DNA of 43,334 nt, from assembly GCA_034096865.1 (NCBI GenBank), contig JAWQFJ010001207.1, positions 15,001 through 58,334 on the forward strand, in the 5' to 3' direction. Positions 22,901 through 33,443 of the stretch are shown in pieces. The position numbers and the translations under genes are program-made. The notes beneath the pieces are model-generated. The model did not search any database. It saw only the letters and a list, made by a program, of their open reading frames with translations, and had not been told where the DNA came from. Each line of letters opens with the position of its first letter. Positions within the stretch are counted from its first letter, which is position 1. Source of the DNA: Theodoxus fluviatilis (Eukaryota > Mollusca > Gastropoda > Cycloneritida > Neritidae).

Positions 22901-23127
22901 TGTTTCAGAAAGATGCACTGTCACTTGAATAGAACTGAGATAGATTCTTGCCTCTTCATTGGAATTAAGAAAAAGCAAATCCCAAGGCTACCTAACTTGC
23001 CAAGAAGGACATTCTTGGATATAAATGGTTGTAAACTGGAAGCAAAACAATGATAGTTGCAATGATTACAACTGTCTAATTGCATTGCTCTCACCTTCCC
23101 CTCTCTGTCTCTTGCAGGCCCTCCTAG
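7790..23127 (+). CDS. GckIII: GCK-III Ser/Thr kinase (STK24/25/26 family), C-terminal ten exons
   Basis: Exons: 7790-7929, 8690-8792, 10855-11055, 12888-13007, 17155-17220, 18713-18805, 19402-19575, 21487-21591, 22217-22425 and 23118-23127. They join in one frame for 1221 nt (406 residues plus stop), which independently supports the exon calls. Residues 1-46 are the last kinase C-lobe helix (RPSAKELLRHK) and the family signature KKTSYLVELIDRFKRWK. Next come an acidic tail, a linker rich in Pro, Gln and Ser, the QRPRTSACLTSTIYPIL segment, and the C-terminal helical domain (EELRNAF-like helix, then SCPGLADEL). In known GCK-III kinases that domain dimerises with CCM3/PDCD10 and links the kinase to STRIPAK and Golgi or junctional functions. 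The linker is roughly 200 residues longer than in the vertebrate proteins I know. The catalytic core is outside the window. Which vertebrate paralogue it matches best is uncertain; invertebrates usually have one gene. Confidence 0.92.
8690..8792 (+). CDS. GckIII: Kinase exon b: acidic tail
   Basis: Acceptor GCTGCAG|CC and donor GAC|GTAAGT. The first base completes the split codon; it ends in phase 0. It encodes NSDEEEMKIEWVLTVKQANR, which aligns with the W-[IS]-F-T segment found after the acidic tail in vertebrate STK24/26. Confidence 0.85.
8793..10854. other. Intron, 2.06 kb
   Basis: No recognisable element. TG-rich toward the right end. A GTAAGT at 10216 has no convincing exon in front of it. 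Confidence 0.6.
10855..11055 (+). CDS. GckIII: Kinase exon c: Pro/Gln-rich linker cassette
   Basis: Acceptor TTTGTAG|CCC and donor GGC|GTAAGT, phase 0-0, 67 codons. It is almost only Pro, Gln, Ala and His, and ends in an in-frame 9-bp tandem (CAGCCCCAC) giving QPHQSLQPFQPLQPHQPHQ. Predicted disordered. The splice sites and the frame match on both sides make it credible despite low complexity. Confidence 0.82.
11056..12887. other. Intron, 1.83 kb
   Basis: AT-rich at 12000-12880, ending in a strong polypyrimidine tract. No recognised element. Confidence 0.6.
12888..13007 (+). CDS. GckIII: Kinase exon d: linker cassette
   Basis: Acceptor CCCCTTGTAG|AAT and donor CCT|GTAAGT, phase 0-0, 40 codons. 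It encodes NGHLYRPGSQVPRGGSSPDL and a second half rich in Pro, Arg and Val. The Ser-Ser-Pro-Asp-Leu piece is a possible phospho-site. Confidence 0.82.
13008..14109. other. Intron, left part
   Basis: First 1.1 kb of a 4.15-kb intron (13008-17154) that also holds the possible LTR, LINE scrap and MITEs listed separately. Nothing recognised here. Confidence 0.5.
14464..14571 (+). mobile_element. 108-bp 5'-truncated LINE 3' end with 15-bp TSD
   Basis: The insert is flanked by perfect 15-bp direct repeats GATCAGTCAGCACAC at 14449-14463 and 14572-14586. It encodes KLYRPVDALQRTTDYISKSG and then LQV plus stop. This aligns with the C-terminus of the RNase H-bearing LINE at 37515-38016 ([12 protein letters not shown]...IQV, stop). 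After the stop both copies share a GTGTGATxGGCG-like 3' UTR of about 25 bp and a GAGAAGAAG tail. This is a heavily truncated retrotransposition event. Confidence 0.85.
14726..14836. repeat. Diverged 76-bp tandem duplication
   Basis: The motif AGATTCCAACxCTGGA followed by a GTGxCTTGACC segment occurs at about 14726-14760 and again at 14802-14836, within the possible LTR. Confidence 0.5.
14974..15045 (+). promoter_or_regulatory. CCAAT/TATA promoter-like cluster
   Basis: CCAAT near 14976, a second CCAAT at 15017-15021 and TATAAA at 15035-15040 (CCCATATAAAAGGG) are spaced as in a polymerase II core promoter on the + strand. Most likely the promoter of the LTR-like element rather than of the kinase gene. 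Confidence 0.45.
15812..15854. promoter_or_regulatory. Inverted pair of YY1-type motifs
   Basis: CAAGATGGCGG at 15812-15822 and its exact complement CCGCCATCTTG at 15844-15854 match the core-promoter YY1 consensus (AAGATGGCGGC) in opposite orientations, 21 bp apart. They lie within the MITE-like element, so they may be element-borne. Confidence 0.45.
16001..16168. mobile_element. Pogo/Tigger-like MITE with TA duplication
   Basis: The left end CAGTAGTCGCCGCTTATTAA and the complementary right end (TTATAAGCGGCGACTACTG, finishing at 16168) form inverted repeats of about 24 bp with one indel. TA flanks both sides (15999-16000 and 16169-16170). A CAGTAG terminus plus TA target is characteristic of pogo/Tigger-type mariner relatives. 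At 168 bp it cannot encode a transposase. Confidence 0.8.
16364..17154. other. Intron, right part
   Basis: AT-rich sequence leading to the acceptor of exon e. No element recognised. Confidence 0.5.
17155..17220 (+). CDS. GckIII: Kinase exon e: 22-codon linker cassette
   Basis: Acceptor CTTTCTAG|CAT and donor CCT|GTAAGT, phase 0-0. Encodes HGNVVHARSGSDPVRTEMSL plus Glu-Pro. It is short, so the evidence is the two strong splice sites and the preserved frame. Confidence 0.72.
17221..18712. other. Intron, 1.49 kb
   Basis: AT-rich. An 11-nt stretch between CACAG and GTGAGT near 17428-17443 looks like a microexon but would break frame. Pyrimidine-rich before the next acceptor. Confidence 0.5.
18713..18805 (+). 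CDS. GckIII: Kinase exon f: linker cassette
   Basis: Acceptor TTTTCAG|GCG and donor CGA|GTAAGT, phase 0-0, 31 codons. It encodes APTHLRSYSDIATPMAPPRR followed by PTDSPNMQNAR. Arg-x-Tyr-Ser-Asp and Ser-Pro pieces are possible phospho-sites. Confidence 0.78.
18806..19401. other. Intron, 596 bp
   Basis: No element recognised. Confidence 0.6.
19402..19575 (+). CDS. GckIII: Kinase exon g: linker cassette
   Basis: Acceptor CCACACAG|CTG and donor GGC|GTAAGT, phase 0-0, 58 codons. It encodes YERPKSQHDLPSTQSQYEAA, then a Gln/His/Pro/Ser-rich stretch ending SRGMGVG. The YERPKSQ..DLPS start loosely echoes YRPGSQ..PDLS of exon d. Confidence 0.83.
19576..21486. other. Intron, 1.91 kb
   Basis: A C run at 19737-19753; otherwise unremarkable. 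Confidence 0.6.
21487..21591 (+). CDS. GckIII: Kinase exon h: entry to the C-terminal domain
   Basis: Acceptor CTTCCAG|TCC and donor CAG|GTACAT, phase 0-0, 35 codons. QRPRTSACLTSTIYPILTQ aligns with the RPFSQCLSTIISPLF-type segment of vertebrate STK24, the first helix of the C-terminal dimerisation domain. Confidence 0.88.
21592..22216. other. Intron, 625 bp
   Basis: No element recognised beyond short CAA-rich stretches. Confidence 0.6.
22217..22425 (+). CDS. GckIII: Kinase exon i: C-terminal CCM3-binding domain
   Basis: Acceptor TGTCACAG|CTG and donor AAGAG|GTGAGT; starts in phase 0, ends in phase 2. It encodes a Lys/Arg-rich helix (LKDDYREQYRRMGRP), then ELRNAFDLVEKSCPGLADEL and LVTKLIRFMG. 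The pattern EEL..AF..AE..CPGI.D is diagnostic for GCK-III C-termini. Confidence 0.93.
23118..23127 (+). CDS. GckIII: Kinase terminal coding exon
   Basis: Acceptor TCTTGCAG|G. The first base completes the split Arg codon, then Pro-Ser-TAG, so the protein ends KIKRPS. Only ten coding bases; the rest of this exon is 3' UTR. Confidence 0.8.
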
Positions 23128-25060
23128 AAGTCCAGGGCAGATGGTGAGAGGCTTTGGGTGTGAGAGGAAAGCTGGTAGCAAGGGTGACTTGACTGACCAA
23201 GACTGTGAACTGAGTGCAAACGTCTGCCGTCTGCCCTGCCTGCTGCCAAATGCACATTTGGACTCTGCCATCTTCTAGACCCCAGCTTCCCCCCCCCCCC
23301 CCTTCAGTCCCCTTCTTACCCCACTCCCATACCCCCCTCTCCCCTGCCTGCTTGAGATGGGACTCAACACAGCTTCATTGCTTTGCTCCGTGGAAGGAGC
23401 TTTTTCATCTTGATGTACTGCACACAGCTCTTGACAGAACTCTTTGGTGTGATGGAGCTGTGCACCTCCCTGTCCTGTGATCAGGGAGTGAAAAGGAAAA
23501 GGGGAAAAAAAAGCTGAGAGTTGAGTCTTTGCTGTCCAATTTCTTGCAGTCAAGTTATTTGCTCGATGCAGAAAGGAAAGCTGCAGTCTTTTCAGGCAGG
23601 TCTGCACTGGACTTGATTGTCCTGGTATTTCTTTAAATGGCAAACATAAGCTGTGCACTGTTGAGTTTGAAGCATGTATTATGAAAAGTGTTGTGGAAAT
23701 CAGGCACAATTTTTTTTCAAAATCCCCCTTGTAGGGTTAGGAGTTTGCAGGAGAAGGATGTGGAAGAGACATATGGTTTAGAGAGGTTTCCACAGATTTC
23801 ATGATGGAGACACGGGCCTCCACAGCCAAGATCTTTTGGAGGGGAATGTCGGGGAAGCTGGCTGGACTGTACTTCCACAAACTGATATTATGCTTGTGCG
23901 ACAATCATTTCCAACACCAAGCAGGGCAGCTCGGCTGGAGTGAGGTCAGCTTGGCAGTGAGTGCACTTCCCTTCGGGACTGACTACCTGGAAGGCAGTAG
24001 GTGTGCCCCCTGCTGCCTGTTTTACCTCATCTTCCTCCAATACGCAGACGGTTTGGAACTGGGAGTGCTTGATGCTTGTAGAGGTAGAGTGGTGACCTGT
24101 GTGATGCCCTGCTTCACTGGGGGCAGTTGAAATTCACAAACAAATACGCAACTGTGCTTGGGAGGGAAGTCGATAGAACTTGTTTTTGTTGTTGTTGTTG
24201 AGGCATGACTTATGCAACATCTATCTTACCGTGTATACCTAGTGGAATGCACTTTTTTTTTAAAGGATTGTGTTCTTAATTCTGGTGACTGTGTAGAGAA
24301 CTTGTTTGTCTGTGGAGTCATTGGCTAGAGAAGCGTATGGGTACAGATGGGGAGATCTGGATGCCTCTGTTTAGAAGATGCTCTCTGTCAGTGTTGCAAA
24401 GGTTCTTTTACTCTCACAAACCTTTCCTGTAAGAGTCTTTGATTCACCTTGACTGTTCTTTCCATGCCATTTGTGATTACTGTGTTGCTGTGGTTTTATG
24501 GGTTTTTGGCATCATCAGTGTGTGCCTTTTCAGTTGAGAGTAGCTTTTGCAGAAATATGCAAAGGTGCAAGTTGCAAAACTTGATTTTTAAGTTCTTGAG
24601 TCATAACAGTGTTCATTTTGTCCTTGTTTCTGTTTCATTGTGCATTTATTGCTTGTAGGAAAGAAACAATATAGTAGTGATGCTCTGTGTACTAATATAT
24701 TTTGCATATGGTTGACATATCTAAGTGTCCTTTATTTGGTGGCATTCAAATAGGTTATTTTACTTTACCCTTATGTGAACCTTTTTGCACCAAAGTATGA
24801 GCAGTAGACAACTTAGCCTTTGATTTTCCCATGAACAGCAGCAGTAACACAGGTATTTTTGCATTCCAAGTGTTTGCTGTTGGTGAATGTCAGAAAATGT
24901 GTTGGTGGTCTGGTGGATGCAATGCAGATCAGTGAGAAAGATGTTTCCTCTTCACATGTGAACAGACCTCTCTCTACAATTTGCTGCAAATGGTGGCAGT
25001 TTAAGTTTGTCTAAAACATGTGTGTAACCATCAATAAAGCTTGATATCATTACACCATTA
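23128..25060 (+). other. GckIII: Kinase 3' UTR, minimal extent
   Basis: No further coding sequence. The first good polyadenylation signal in this stretch is AATAAA at 25033-25038. Later candidates at 27641-27646 and 28264-28269 would extend the UTR to about 4.5-5.1 kb. Internal C run at 23288-23301. No antisense gene is convincing here. Confidence 0.55.
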
Positions 25061-28000
25061 ATTGATCATTGCTGCATTGATTGATAATTTATAGTAGCAA
25101 CACATAAGCCACTATTTATCCAGAATTACTTTGTCAGATAATCACTGCCTCATGGTGATTTTAAACCTCATGGGATGTACTCATTCAAAACTTTTCTGGA
25201 AGCTTTCATGGTAACGAATCTTCTCTGTCATTCATGAAGGGCATCACAGGATATGAGCTCTTCTTGAAATTAATGATTGTGTGTTTTTCAGTTGCTGTAG
25301 ATAATCCTTCGCAGTATTCCTTCCTGTTCACACTCTAGACCCAAAATCGTCAGGGCACTCGTGCGAGTAAAGGGCATGTAACTTCCCATGTGCACTTGGG
25401 TGGATCACAGTGCCAACAAACCTTTATTTCTTCACCAGCTTGGTGGATGAACAAATATGGAATGATTCTTGACTTAGTTGTTAATTCCGGGAGAGCCAGG
25501 GTTTTACTTACTTGGCTTGTGTGATCAGCTAGAATTCTGTCCTCGGCAGTGTAGAATTTTGATTGAGACTTGTCATTCCTCACTCGCGTCCATTTTCCTT
25601 GTGGAATAAGGTCATGAGCAGCATTGGATTCTTACCCTCCCCCCCCCTGGTTCTACAACTTTCTTCCAAATGAATGCAAGAGAAAATTCTCCTTGGTAGT
25701 GTGACCTGAATCATAATGTGGTCTGAGGTTGAATGGTTGTCATGCAGTTTGATGTTTATAGCAGATTTAATATGTGTTGGTATATGTATATATAAGGACT
25801 GTGTGTATATATATAGATATATATATCTATGAATAAATGTATGGTATCTATAGTGGTGACTAGTAAGCAGAGTTGTTTTCTCCAGACCCGACTCGGTATA
25901 CTTATTCCTGTCTTGTGATTAACTTCTCGGCTTGTAGAATCTTTGTTGCATAGATCTTTTTTCAATTTTGAGGGATTTGGTATGATTTTAGTAGAAAGAC
26001 AAACAAATCATTTCAAAGCTTGTCAGGTGAGATTCACATAATTGACATTATTTGAAGTGGAGCTAAGTATGTATATACTGGTTCTGTTTCAAACGTGATA
26101 CTGGCCTATGTGAATGATATGATGATGATAGAAATGTTTGAGAGAGAACATTCATGCATCTGTATGATTACCCTTTCCCCCCTTTCATAAGTTTATGTAA
26201 AGAAGTCTGCAAGTCGTTCTGCCTGAGATGAATTATGCTGTTATTATGATTATTGATTGTTACTCTAGCATTGCTTTTGTAAGATCTGCACTGAAGCTAA
26301 CGAGGGGCATCTTTTCACTTTGTTGACCAAGGCCAAGCCATTATTGGCTTCAAGATGTAGATACTCATCCACATATCAATATCCCCGTGATAAAAACCAC
26401 TCTTTCCTTGTACAAGCAGACTGTCCTTCTCCAAAGTATCAACAAGGAGCTTATTGTATTTACCTTGAGCTTCTCTCTGTAATGGGATCAGTCGCCCATA
26501 AGCAGAGAATTTAGGAAAGTTGACAGAGGCGGAATGGAAATCACTCAGCAAAACGTCCTTGACATGCATTGTGTGTGGAATAAGGACTGGCACCCACACA
26601 ACTGGACCCATCATGTCTGAGGTTGCAAAGATGGTGAGACCACGTCGAGTCTTATGACTGGGACTGTGGCTGAATTACAGATGGAGAGATCTGGAGAAAG
26701 AGGCAAGCAGTGCATTAATATACAGCCTCGTGTTATGTCAGCCCAATGTGCTCAAGTGTGCCTGAGTGAGAGGCAAGGAACTCCAGGGAGGAAAAGGTGA
26801 GAATGTCTTCAGAAGAAGAGACTCGGAGTTTGGCCTGTGAGGCATTAAGGCAGAGTCGCATCTGGTCCAGGATTTGAATGCCAAGCAAGCTGAACTAGGG
26901 TCAAGGGACCTCTGCATGGAAGGATGAAGAGGGCAGATGTTCTGCAGAGAGAGAAAGAGAAGTCCCATCAGTGTTCCCTTCACAGTCTGGCTTTTGGTCT
27001 TGGATTGGTGCCAGTTGTATGCCTTTTGCAGCCTTCAGTCCATAGTGGCAATGCTGAACAGTGCAGTCAGGCTGATAGACTGGGAAGTCCATGGCTGGAT
27101 GTTGTACGTTTTCCTCTGGAGCTTGTCTGGGAAAGGCCAGCTTGCTCCGTGTTCCACAGTCATTCCTGCTGGGAGGGGTTTTGCTTGTTGTCGCCAAGCA
27201 TGTTGGTGAGACTTCCTCATCCTTGCTACCTGTAGATACAGCACTTTCCATCTTGACTTGCCTCAGAGATGATGATGACACTGATGATGATGATGCTGCT
27301 ACAAAATAGCTGCTACTAGGTGTAGCTGAGGACCCCACGCAAGTGTTGCAATAATTTTGTGCTTTGTGTTTTTGTTCTTGGCATGGTCCAGATGTAAACT
27401 GTACACGAGCATCACAGAATTAGTTCATTTCTGATCCACAGATGTATCTTTTCACTGTTGATTTGATTTGAATGGCGAACTCTGTTCCTGTGAGGCTGGT
27501 TAGTCTGGAGGAAATGCAGGGGAAAAGAAGAAACTTCCTGGCATTGAGGCTGGTGGGAGAAAAACACAGCCACTAGTGCATACCCAAGAACTCTACAGAC
27601 CAAGACGATGGGTTTGTTGACAGTCTGATGTACATGTACAAATAAAAAATTATGGAATTATTTTTGTAACACAAATCAACTATTATCAAAGAGTTGTTTA
27701 ATGGTCTTTCATAGTCTGGCATGGAGTCAAATAACATTCTCACTGCTGTCCATGATAGCTTTGATCACTTCCCTGTGCATTGAACATCTGACCACGTTTC
27801 TTTGCTCCAGTTGATTAAACAAGATGACTGTGTATGCATTGAAGCTTGCTTAGATTTGATCCTCACTGATTTGCTTCTCCATTCACCTTGCTCACAGTGG
27901 TAGGGACTCCTCCCTTGCCTAGCTTTCCTCTGACTTGTGTTATGAAACAAAGCAGGCAAAAAGAATGGAGTGACATCCATTGTACACTTGTGTAACACTT

Positions 28001-28368
28001 CCCCATACTCTGTTGTCGTTGCTTTGACTTGTAAAGGAAGCATCTTACTGTGTAATATACACTCGATGGTTATGGGATTACAGATGTGTAGGTCTATCGT
28101 GCTAGTGACATACCAATGATTTATGGGAACACTTCGTTTGGGTTCTGGAGGGAGGTGGTCTAATGTTGTACGCTATGAACAGCCACCCTTCACTTCATTC
28201 TAGTAGGAGCTGATACATAACAAATAATCCAGTCCAATTCTCTGTAAATTATAACAATATTGAAATAAAAGTTATATGTAAAAACTGCCTTGTCTCCTTG
28301 GTGTTTTATAACCTGATGGCAGTGTACCGGAAGTTGTGAAAAGTTGCTTTGAATTGATTGATTTTCAT
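25061..28368. other. Downstream region, extended 3' UTR or intergenic
   Basis: Contains short TATA-type repeats near 25780-25830 and AATAAA at 27641 and 28264. A 145-codon - strand frame at 26901-27338 shows no splice sites or family signature. Confidence 0.45.
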
Positions 28369-28457
28369 GGACTGGATAGTCTTGGACTAGATAGTCTTGG
28401 ACTGGATAGTCTTGGACTGGTAGTCTTGGACTGGATAGTCTTGGACTGGATAGTCTT
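28369..28457. repeat. 15-bp minisatellite, six units
   Basis: Six tandem copies of GGACTGGATAGTCTT, the fourth one base short. It lies 80 bp from the much larger 26-bp array. Confidence 0.9.
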
Positions 28458-28538
28458 GGACCTTGTTGGAGTGCTGGAGCAACATATCTGGCATTCCAAA
28501 CTTATGGCTGGACTGGATGCCCCATGTGCTATGGCAAA

Positions 28539-30935
28539 TGGTAATCCTCACAGGCTGTGGAGACTGGTAACCCTCAGAGACTACGGAGACTGGTAACCCT
28601 CACAGGCTGTGGAGACTTGTAACCCTCAGAGGCTGCGGAGACTTGTAACCCTCAGAGGCTGTGGAGACTGGTAACCCTCACAGGCTGCGGAGACTGGTAA
28701 CCCTCACAGGCTGTGGAGACTGGTAACCCTCACAGGCTGTGGAGATTGGTAACCCTCAGAGGCTGTGGAGACTGGTAACCCTCAGAGGCTGTGGAGACTT
28801 GTAACCCTCATAGGCTGTGGAGACTGGTAACCCTCACAGGCTACAGAGACTTGTAACCCTCAGAGGCTCTGGAGACTGGTAACCCTCAGAGTCTATGGAG
28901 ACTGGTAACTCTCACAGGCTGTGGAGACTGGTAACCCTCAGAGTCTATGGAGACTGGTAACTCTCACAGGCTGTGGAGACTGGTAACCCTCACAGGCTGC
29001 GGAGACTGGTAACCCTCACAGGCTGTGGAGACTGGTAACCCTCACAGGCTGTGGAGACTGGTAACCCTCACAGGCTGTGGAGACTGGTAACCCTCACAAG
29101 CAATGGAGACTGATAACCCTCAGAGACTCTGGAAACTGGTAACCCTCACAGGCTGTGGAGACTTGTAACCCTCAGAGTCTATGGAGACTGGTAACTCTCA
29201 CAGGCTGTGGAGACTGGTAACTCTCACAGGCTGTGGAGACTGGTAACCCTCAGAGTCTATGGAGACTGGTAACTCTCACAGGCTATGGAGACTTGTATCC
29301 CTCACAAGCAATGGAGACTGATAACCCTCAGAGACTCTGGAGACTTGTAACCCTCACAGGCTGTGGAGACTGGTAACCCTCAGAGGCTATGGAGACTTGT
29401 AACCCTCACAAGCTGTGGAGACTTGTAACCCTCAGAGGCTGTGGAGACTGGTAACACTCACAGGCTGTGGAGACTTGTAACCCTCACAGGCTGTGGAGAC
29501 TGGTAACACTCACAGGCTGTGAAGACTGGTAACCCTCAGAGGCTCTGGAGACTGGTAACCCTCAGAGGCTGTGGAGACTGGTAACCCTCACAGGCTGTGG
29601 AGACTGGTAACCCTCAGAGTTTATGGAGACTGGTAACCCTCACAGGCTGTGGAGACTGGTAACCCTCACAGGCTGTGGAGACTGGTAACCCTCAGAGGCT
29701 GTGGAGACTGGTAACCCTCACAGGCTGTGGAGACTGGTAACCCTCAGAGTTTATGGAGACTGGTAACCCTCACAGGCTGTGGAGACTGGTAACCCTCAGA
29801 GTTTATGGAGACTGGTAACCCTCACAGGCTGTGGAGACTGGTAACCCTCAGAGGCTGTGGAGACTGGTAACCCTCACAAGCAATGGAGACTGATAACCCT
29901 CAGAGACTCTGGAGACTGGTAACCCTCACAGGCTGTGGAGACTGGTAACACTCACAGGCTGTGGAGACTGGTAACCCTCACAGGCTGTGGGGACTGGTAA
30001 CCCTCAGAGTTTATGGAGACTGGTAACTCTCACAGGCTATGGAGACTTGTAACCCTCACAAGCAATGGAGACTGATAACCCTCAGAGACTCTGGAGACTG
30101 GTAACCCTCACAGGCTGTGGAGACTGGTAACCCTCACAGGCTGTGGAGACTTATAACACTCACAGGCTGTGGAGACTGGTAACCCTCAGAGGCTCTGGAG
30201 ACTGGTAACCCTCAGAGGCTGTGGAGACTGGTAACCCTCAGAGGCTGCGGAGACTGGTAACCCTCAGAGGCTCTGGAGACTGGTAACCCTCAGAGGCTGT
30301 GGAGACTGGTAACACTCACAGGCTGTGGAGACTGGTAACCCTCACAGGCTGTGGAGACTGGTAACCCTCAGAGGCTGTGGAGACTGGTAACCCTCACAGG
30401 CTCTGGAGACTGGTAACCCTCAGAGGCTGTGGAGACTGGTAACCCTCACAGGCTGTGGAGACTTGTAACCCTCACAGGCTGTGGAGACTGGTAACCCTCA
30501 GAGGCTGTGGAGACTGGTAACCCTCACAGGCTGCGGAGACTGGTAACCCTCAGAGGCTGTGGAGACTGGTAACCCTCAGAGGCTGTGGAGACTGGTAACC
30601 CTCACAGGCTGTGGAGACTTGTAACCCTCACAGGCTGTGGAGACTGGTAACCCTCTGAGGCTGTGGAGACTTGTAACCCTCAGATTCTCTGGAGACTGGT
30701 AACCCTCAGAGTCTATGGAGACTTGTAACCCTCACAGGCTGTGGAGACTGGTAACCCTCACAGGCTGTGGAGACTTGTAACCCTCACAGGCTGTGGAGAC
30801 TGGTAACCCTCACAGGCTGTGGAGACTGGTAACCCTCAGAGGCTGTGGAGACTGGTAACCCTCAGAGGCTGTGGAGACTGGTAACCCTCACAGGCTGAGG
30901 AGACTTGTAACCCTCACAGGCTGTGGAGACTGGTC
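28539..30935. repeat. 26-bp minisatellite, about 92 units
   Basis: A 2.4-kb array of a 26-bp unit: GGAGACTGGTAACCCTCA followed by eight variable bases (CAGGCTGT, GAGGCTGT, GAGTCTAT, GAGTTTAT or CAAGCAAT). Because 26 is not a multiple of three, no frame stays open. The rare CACAAGCAAT variant occurs at 29095, 29303, 29875 and 30057, spaced exactly 8, 22 and 7 units apart, so indels are nearly absent and multi-unit blocks have been duplicated. Confidence 0.97.
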
Positions 30936-32784
30936 TACCCAGAGACATCATGGCTAGAATGCAAGTCCAATGATGTATGGGATCTCTGTCCTTCATGACT
31001 TACACGTGTTGCTTGTAAGTAACTAGTAAAATATCAACATCAAATTGCTCTGTATCTGAGCTCACTCGAGATGTATGGTTTCTTCACATACCCTGTCATT
31101 GTATAATTGCAAGATTTACAAAATAAAGATTATTACTATTGTGATGATGGCAAAGCTGAAGTGTATCAGTAACTGTTGTGAGCAAAGTTTGGCAGGTGCA
31201 ACAGTAGTTGTAACAGTTAAATGTAATGCTACATTGCTAGTTATTGAACCTTATTATTTATGCATTTATTTCTTCCTCTTCTTTTTATAAATAGAGAAGA
31301 ACTTGAATTCATCATTAGAGTTTTTTACATTTTCGATCTACAGAGGCTGTTCTGTGTCCATACCTGAGCTATTTTCCACATGGAATTTTGGTCTAAGAGT
31401 TTATTCTGTTTCTTACTTTTTGCATGTGATTAGTTGTCCACTCCGCAAGCTGTCAGACAATTTCATCCGCATTTGCTAAAAATGTGGGTGTCAAATAACA
31501 GATTCATTATTTGATTTTAACGGCCTTCATACAAGATACAAGATACAAGATAATAATACAAGATATAATGTCAATGGGCAAATTTGTTTCTCATCATTTT
31601 GGTCCACATACATGAACATGCACAACAGTTTCTTGTTCCATTAGCTCTGACTTGATTTCTGTGAAAATTGTAATTTAATGCATGTCTCTATTTGGTTGAG
31701 TATGAAAACAACACACTGGACACTTATTTTAACTGATTTTCCCCATATTTTGCTGAGCAGTCAGGTTGCTGATGAAAACCCTTTGGGTTTTTTAAATATA
31801 GACTAGGTTTCATCTTGATGCACAACAAGGGGGGTGGGGGTGGGGGGGGGGGGGGGGGGGGGGGGGGGGGAAGAAGAAAAAGTGCAGAGCAATTAATTTT
31901 TTCCCATTCCATGTGAAATGAATCTAGAGTGAATTAATGGAGGAAGGTTCAACAAGTCTTTTTTTTTCTTTGCATTTTCTTCAGATCCATTTGCACTTCA
32001 AGAAGACTGAATGCAGCACTTTGTAGAAATGTTCATATGTGACCCTAGCTCTCATTGATGCAGTCTCACAGCTAATGGAAAAATCTGCACTTCACACAGT
32101 GCAAAAGTAACAAGCAGAGACTCTTCCTGATTTTCCATCTTTTATTTTGAAACATTATTGCCACCAGAGGTGAGCATTAAACTTTTTGCCGCCCTTTCCC
32201 AACACTGCTGGATACTGGATCAAGAATAACTGGTTTGAGAGTAGGTGAAAAAGACATCTCCTTAGGAGATACAGATGGAGTGTGTTATAAAAATTCTCAT
32301 GTGATGTGATGTCTGAGTAGCGCTGATTTTCTTACAAAACCGAAGTTTTCCACTGAGGTTAAAACATTCTAGTCGACACACAACTGCTCAGAAAAATATT
32401 GGAAGGTCTTTGGGATGAAAGAGTTACCTCCCTTGAGCAAATTGATTAAACGGCAGGTATCTCCACAAGATCATCAGGAACTTCATAACAGAATGTTAAT
32501 ATGGTTGAAATTTTATTTCATCATAGATCTGATTTGGTCGAGACTTTTAGGAGACACAGAGATATGAAAATCGGCAGCAGAGCTGTGGTTACTGTTGCTG
32601 GGACTGAATGGATTAGAGAATAAATTATCAGACCATGGACCGTGCCTAGTGAATTTCCACACAGTTAATCGACTGATGATGGTAATACTGCAGGGCATTC
32701 TTATTCAAAATGGTAGAGTTGATTCAAAAAGCGAATCCCTTCTTTCCAGAGACCATACCAAGCAGTGAACACCATTATGACATA
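30936..32784. other. Intergenic, AT-rich
   Basis: Short ACAAGAT repeats near 31534-31566 and a G run at 31830-31870. AATAAAGATTATTACTATT near 31122 resembles a LINE 3' end but has no coding support. Confidence 0.45.
31829..31870. repeat. Poly-G tract
   Basis: About 40 bases of almost pure G with two T interruptions, able in principle to form G-quadruplexes. Confidence 0.85.
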
Positions 32785-32789
32785 TTTTT

Positions 32790-33308
32790 AAATATATGAT
32801 TTTTATTTTTACTGCAAGCTTCCAAAACCTTTCTGCAACGAACAGCAATTACAAATTCAAACTAACATTTACCCTCCAAAGAAAAACAGCAAAATAAAGG
32901 ATTTTTTCCCCAATTGTATCAAAACTTTCACTTTAAAACCTTTTGAATATAATTATATTATCAGTTTGTATATACAATAAAATGTGGAAAAAGGAAAAGC
33001 ATACATCTATAATTATACAAAAACAGTATTTACACTTTGGCTGTAATACTTCACAGGGGCACTGATTGGGTGGTAGGAATTGGAGAGGGAGTGGGGGAGG
33101 GGGAGGGCATGAAGGGGTGGGGGTGGGGGGGATGAGGGGGAGGGGGTGGGGAGGAGGGTAATACCCCATGACAGTTCTTGCTCACAGCAGTGAGGATGAC
33201 TATCACATGACCAGCATTCAGAGTTTGTGCTTGGACTTTGCACCCAGTGATAATTCATGTGTGTTCTGTCTTTGGAGAGGAGTAGGCTGAGGGCAGAGTC
33301 TTTCGCCC
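32790..33308 (-). other. 3' UTR of the unknown - strand gene
   Basis: Runs from the stop codon to an AATAAA on the - strand (complement at 32802-32807). It includes a C/U-rich stretch in the transcript (G-rich on + at 33081-33160). Confidence 0.55.
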
Positions 33309-33443
33309 TTAGGAGTCAGTTGCCTGGCTGTAGTTGCCATCCAGAACTTTCTGCACATGTTGCATAGTTCCCTTGAGAATTTTCTTTGCTTCACGTGCAT
33401 CCTTCATGGAGCTCACTCTCACTGCATTGTAGCAACGCTGCAC
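33309..33443 (-). CDS. Unknown gene, terminal coding exon D
   Basis: Acceptor GTGTTACAG|GTG, phase 0, 44 codons and TAA. Encodes [20 protein letters not shown] and a basic helix ending QATDS. A (TCCA)n array ends about 33 nt upstream of the acceptor. The exon C-D intron is 4.9 kb, so a further 0-0 exon between them cannot be excluded. Confidence 0.75.
   Translation of the reverse strand: MQRCYNAVRVSSMKDAREAKKILKGTMQHVQKVLDGNYSQATDS

Noticed and set aside
26901..27338. 145-residue - strand frame downstream of the kinase
   Set aside because: Ser-rich, no family motif, no splice sites; likely chance antisense frame.
28539..30935. CRISPR-like array
   Set aside because: Units are contiguous 26-bp tandem repeats with no unique spacers, in a eukaryotic context.
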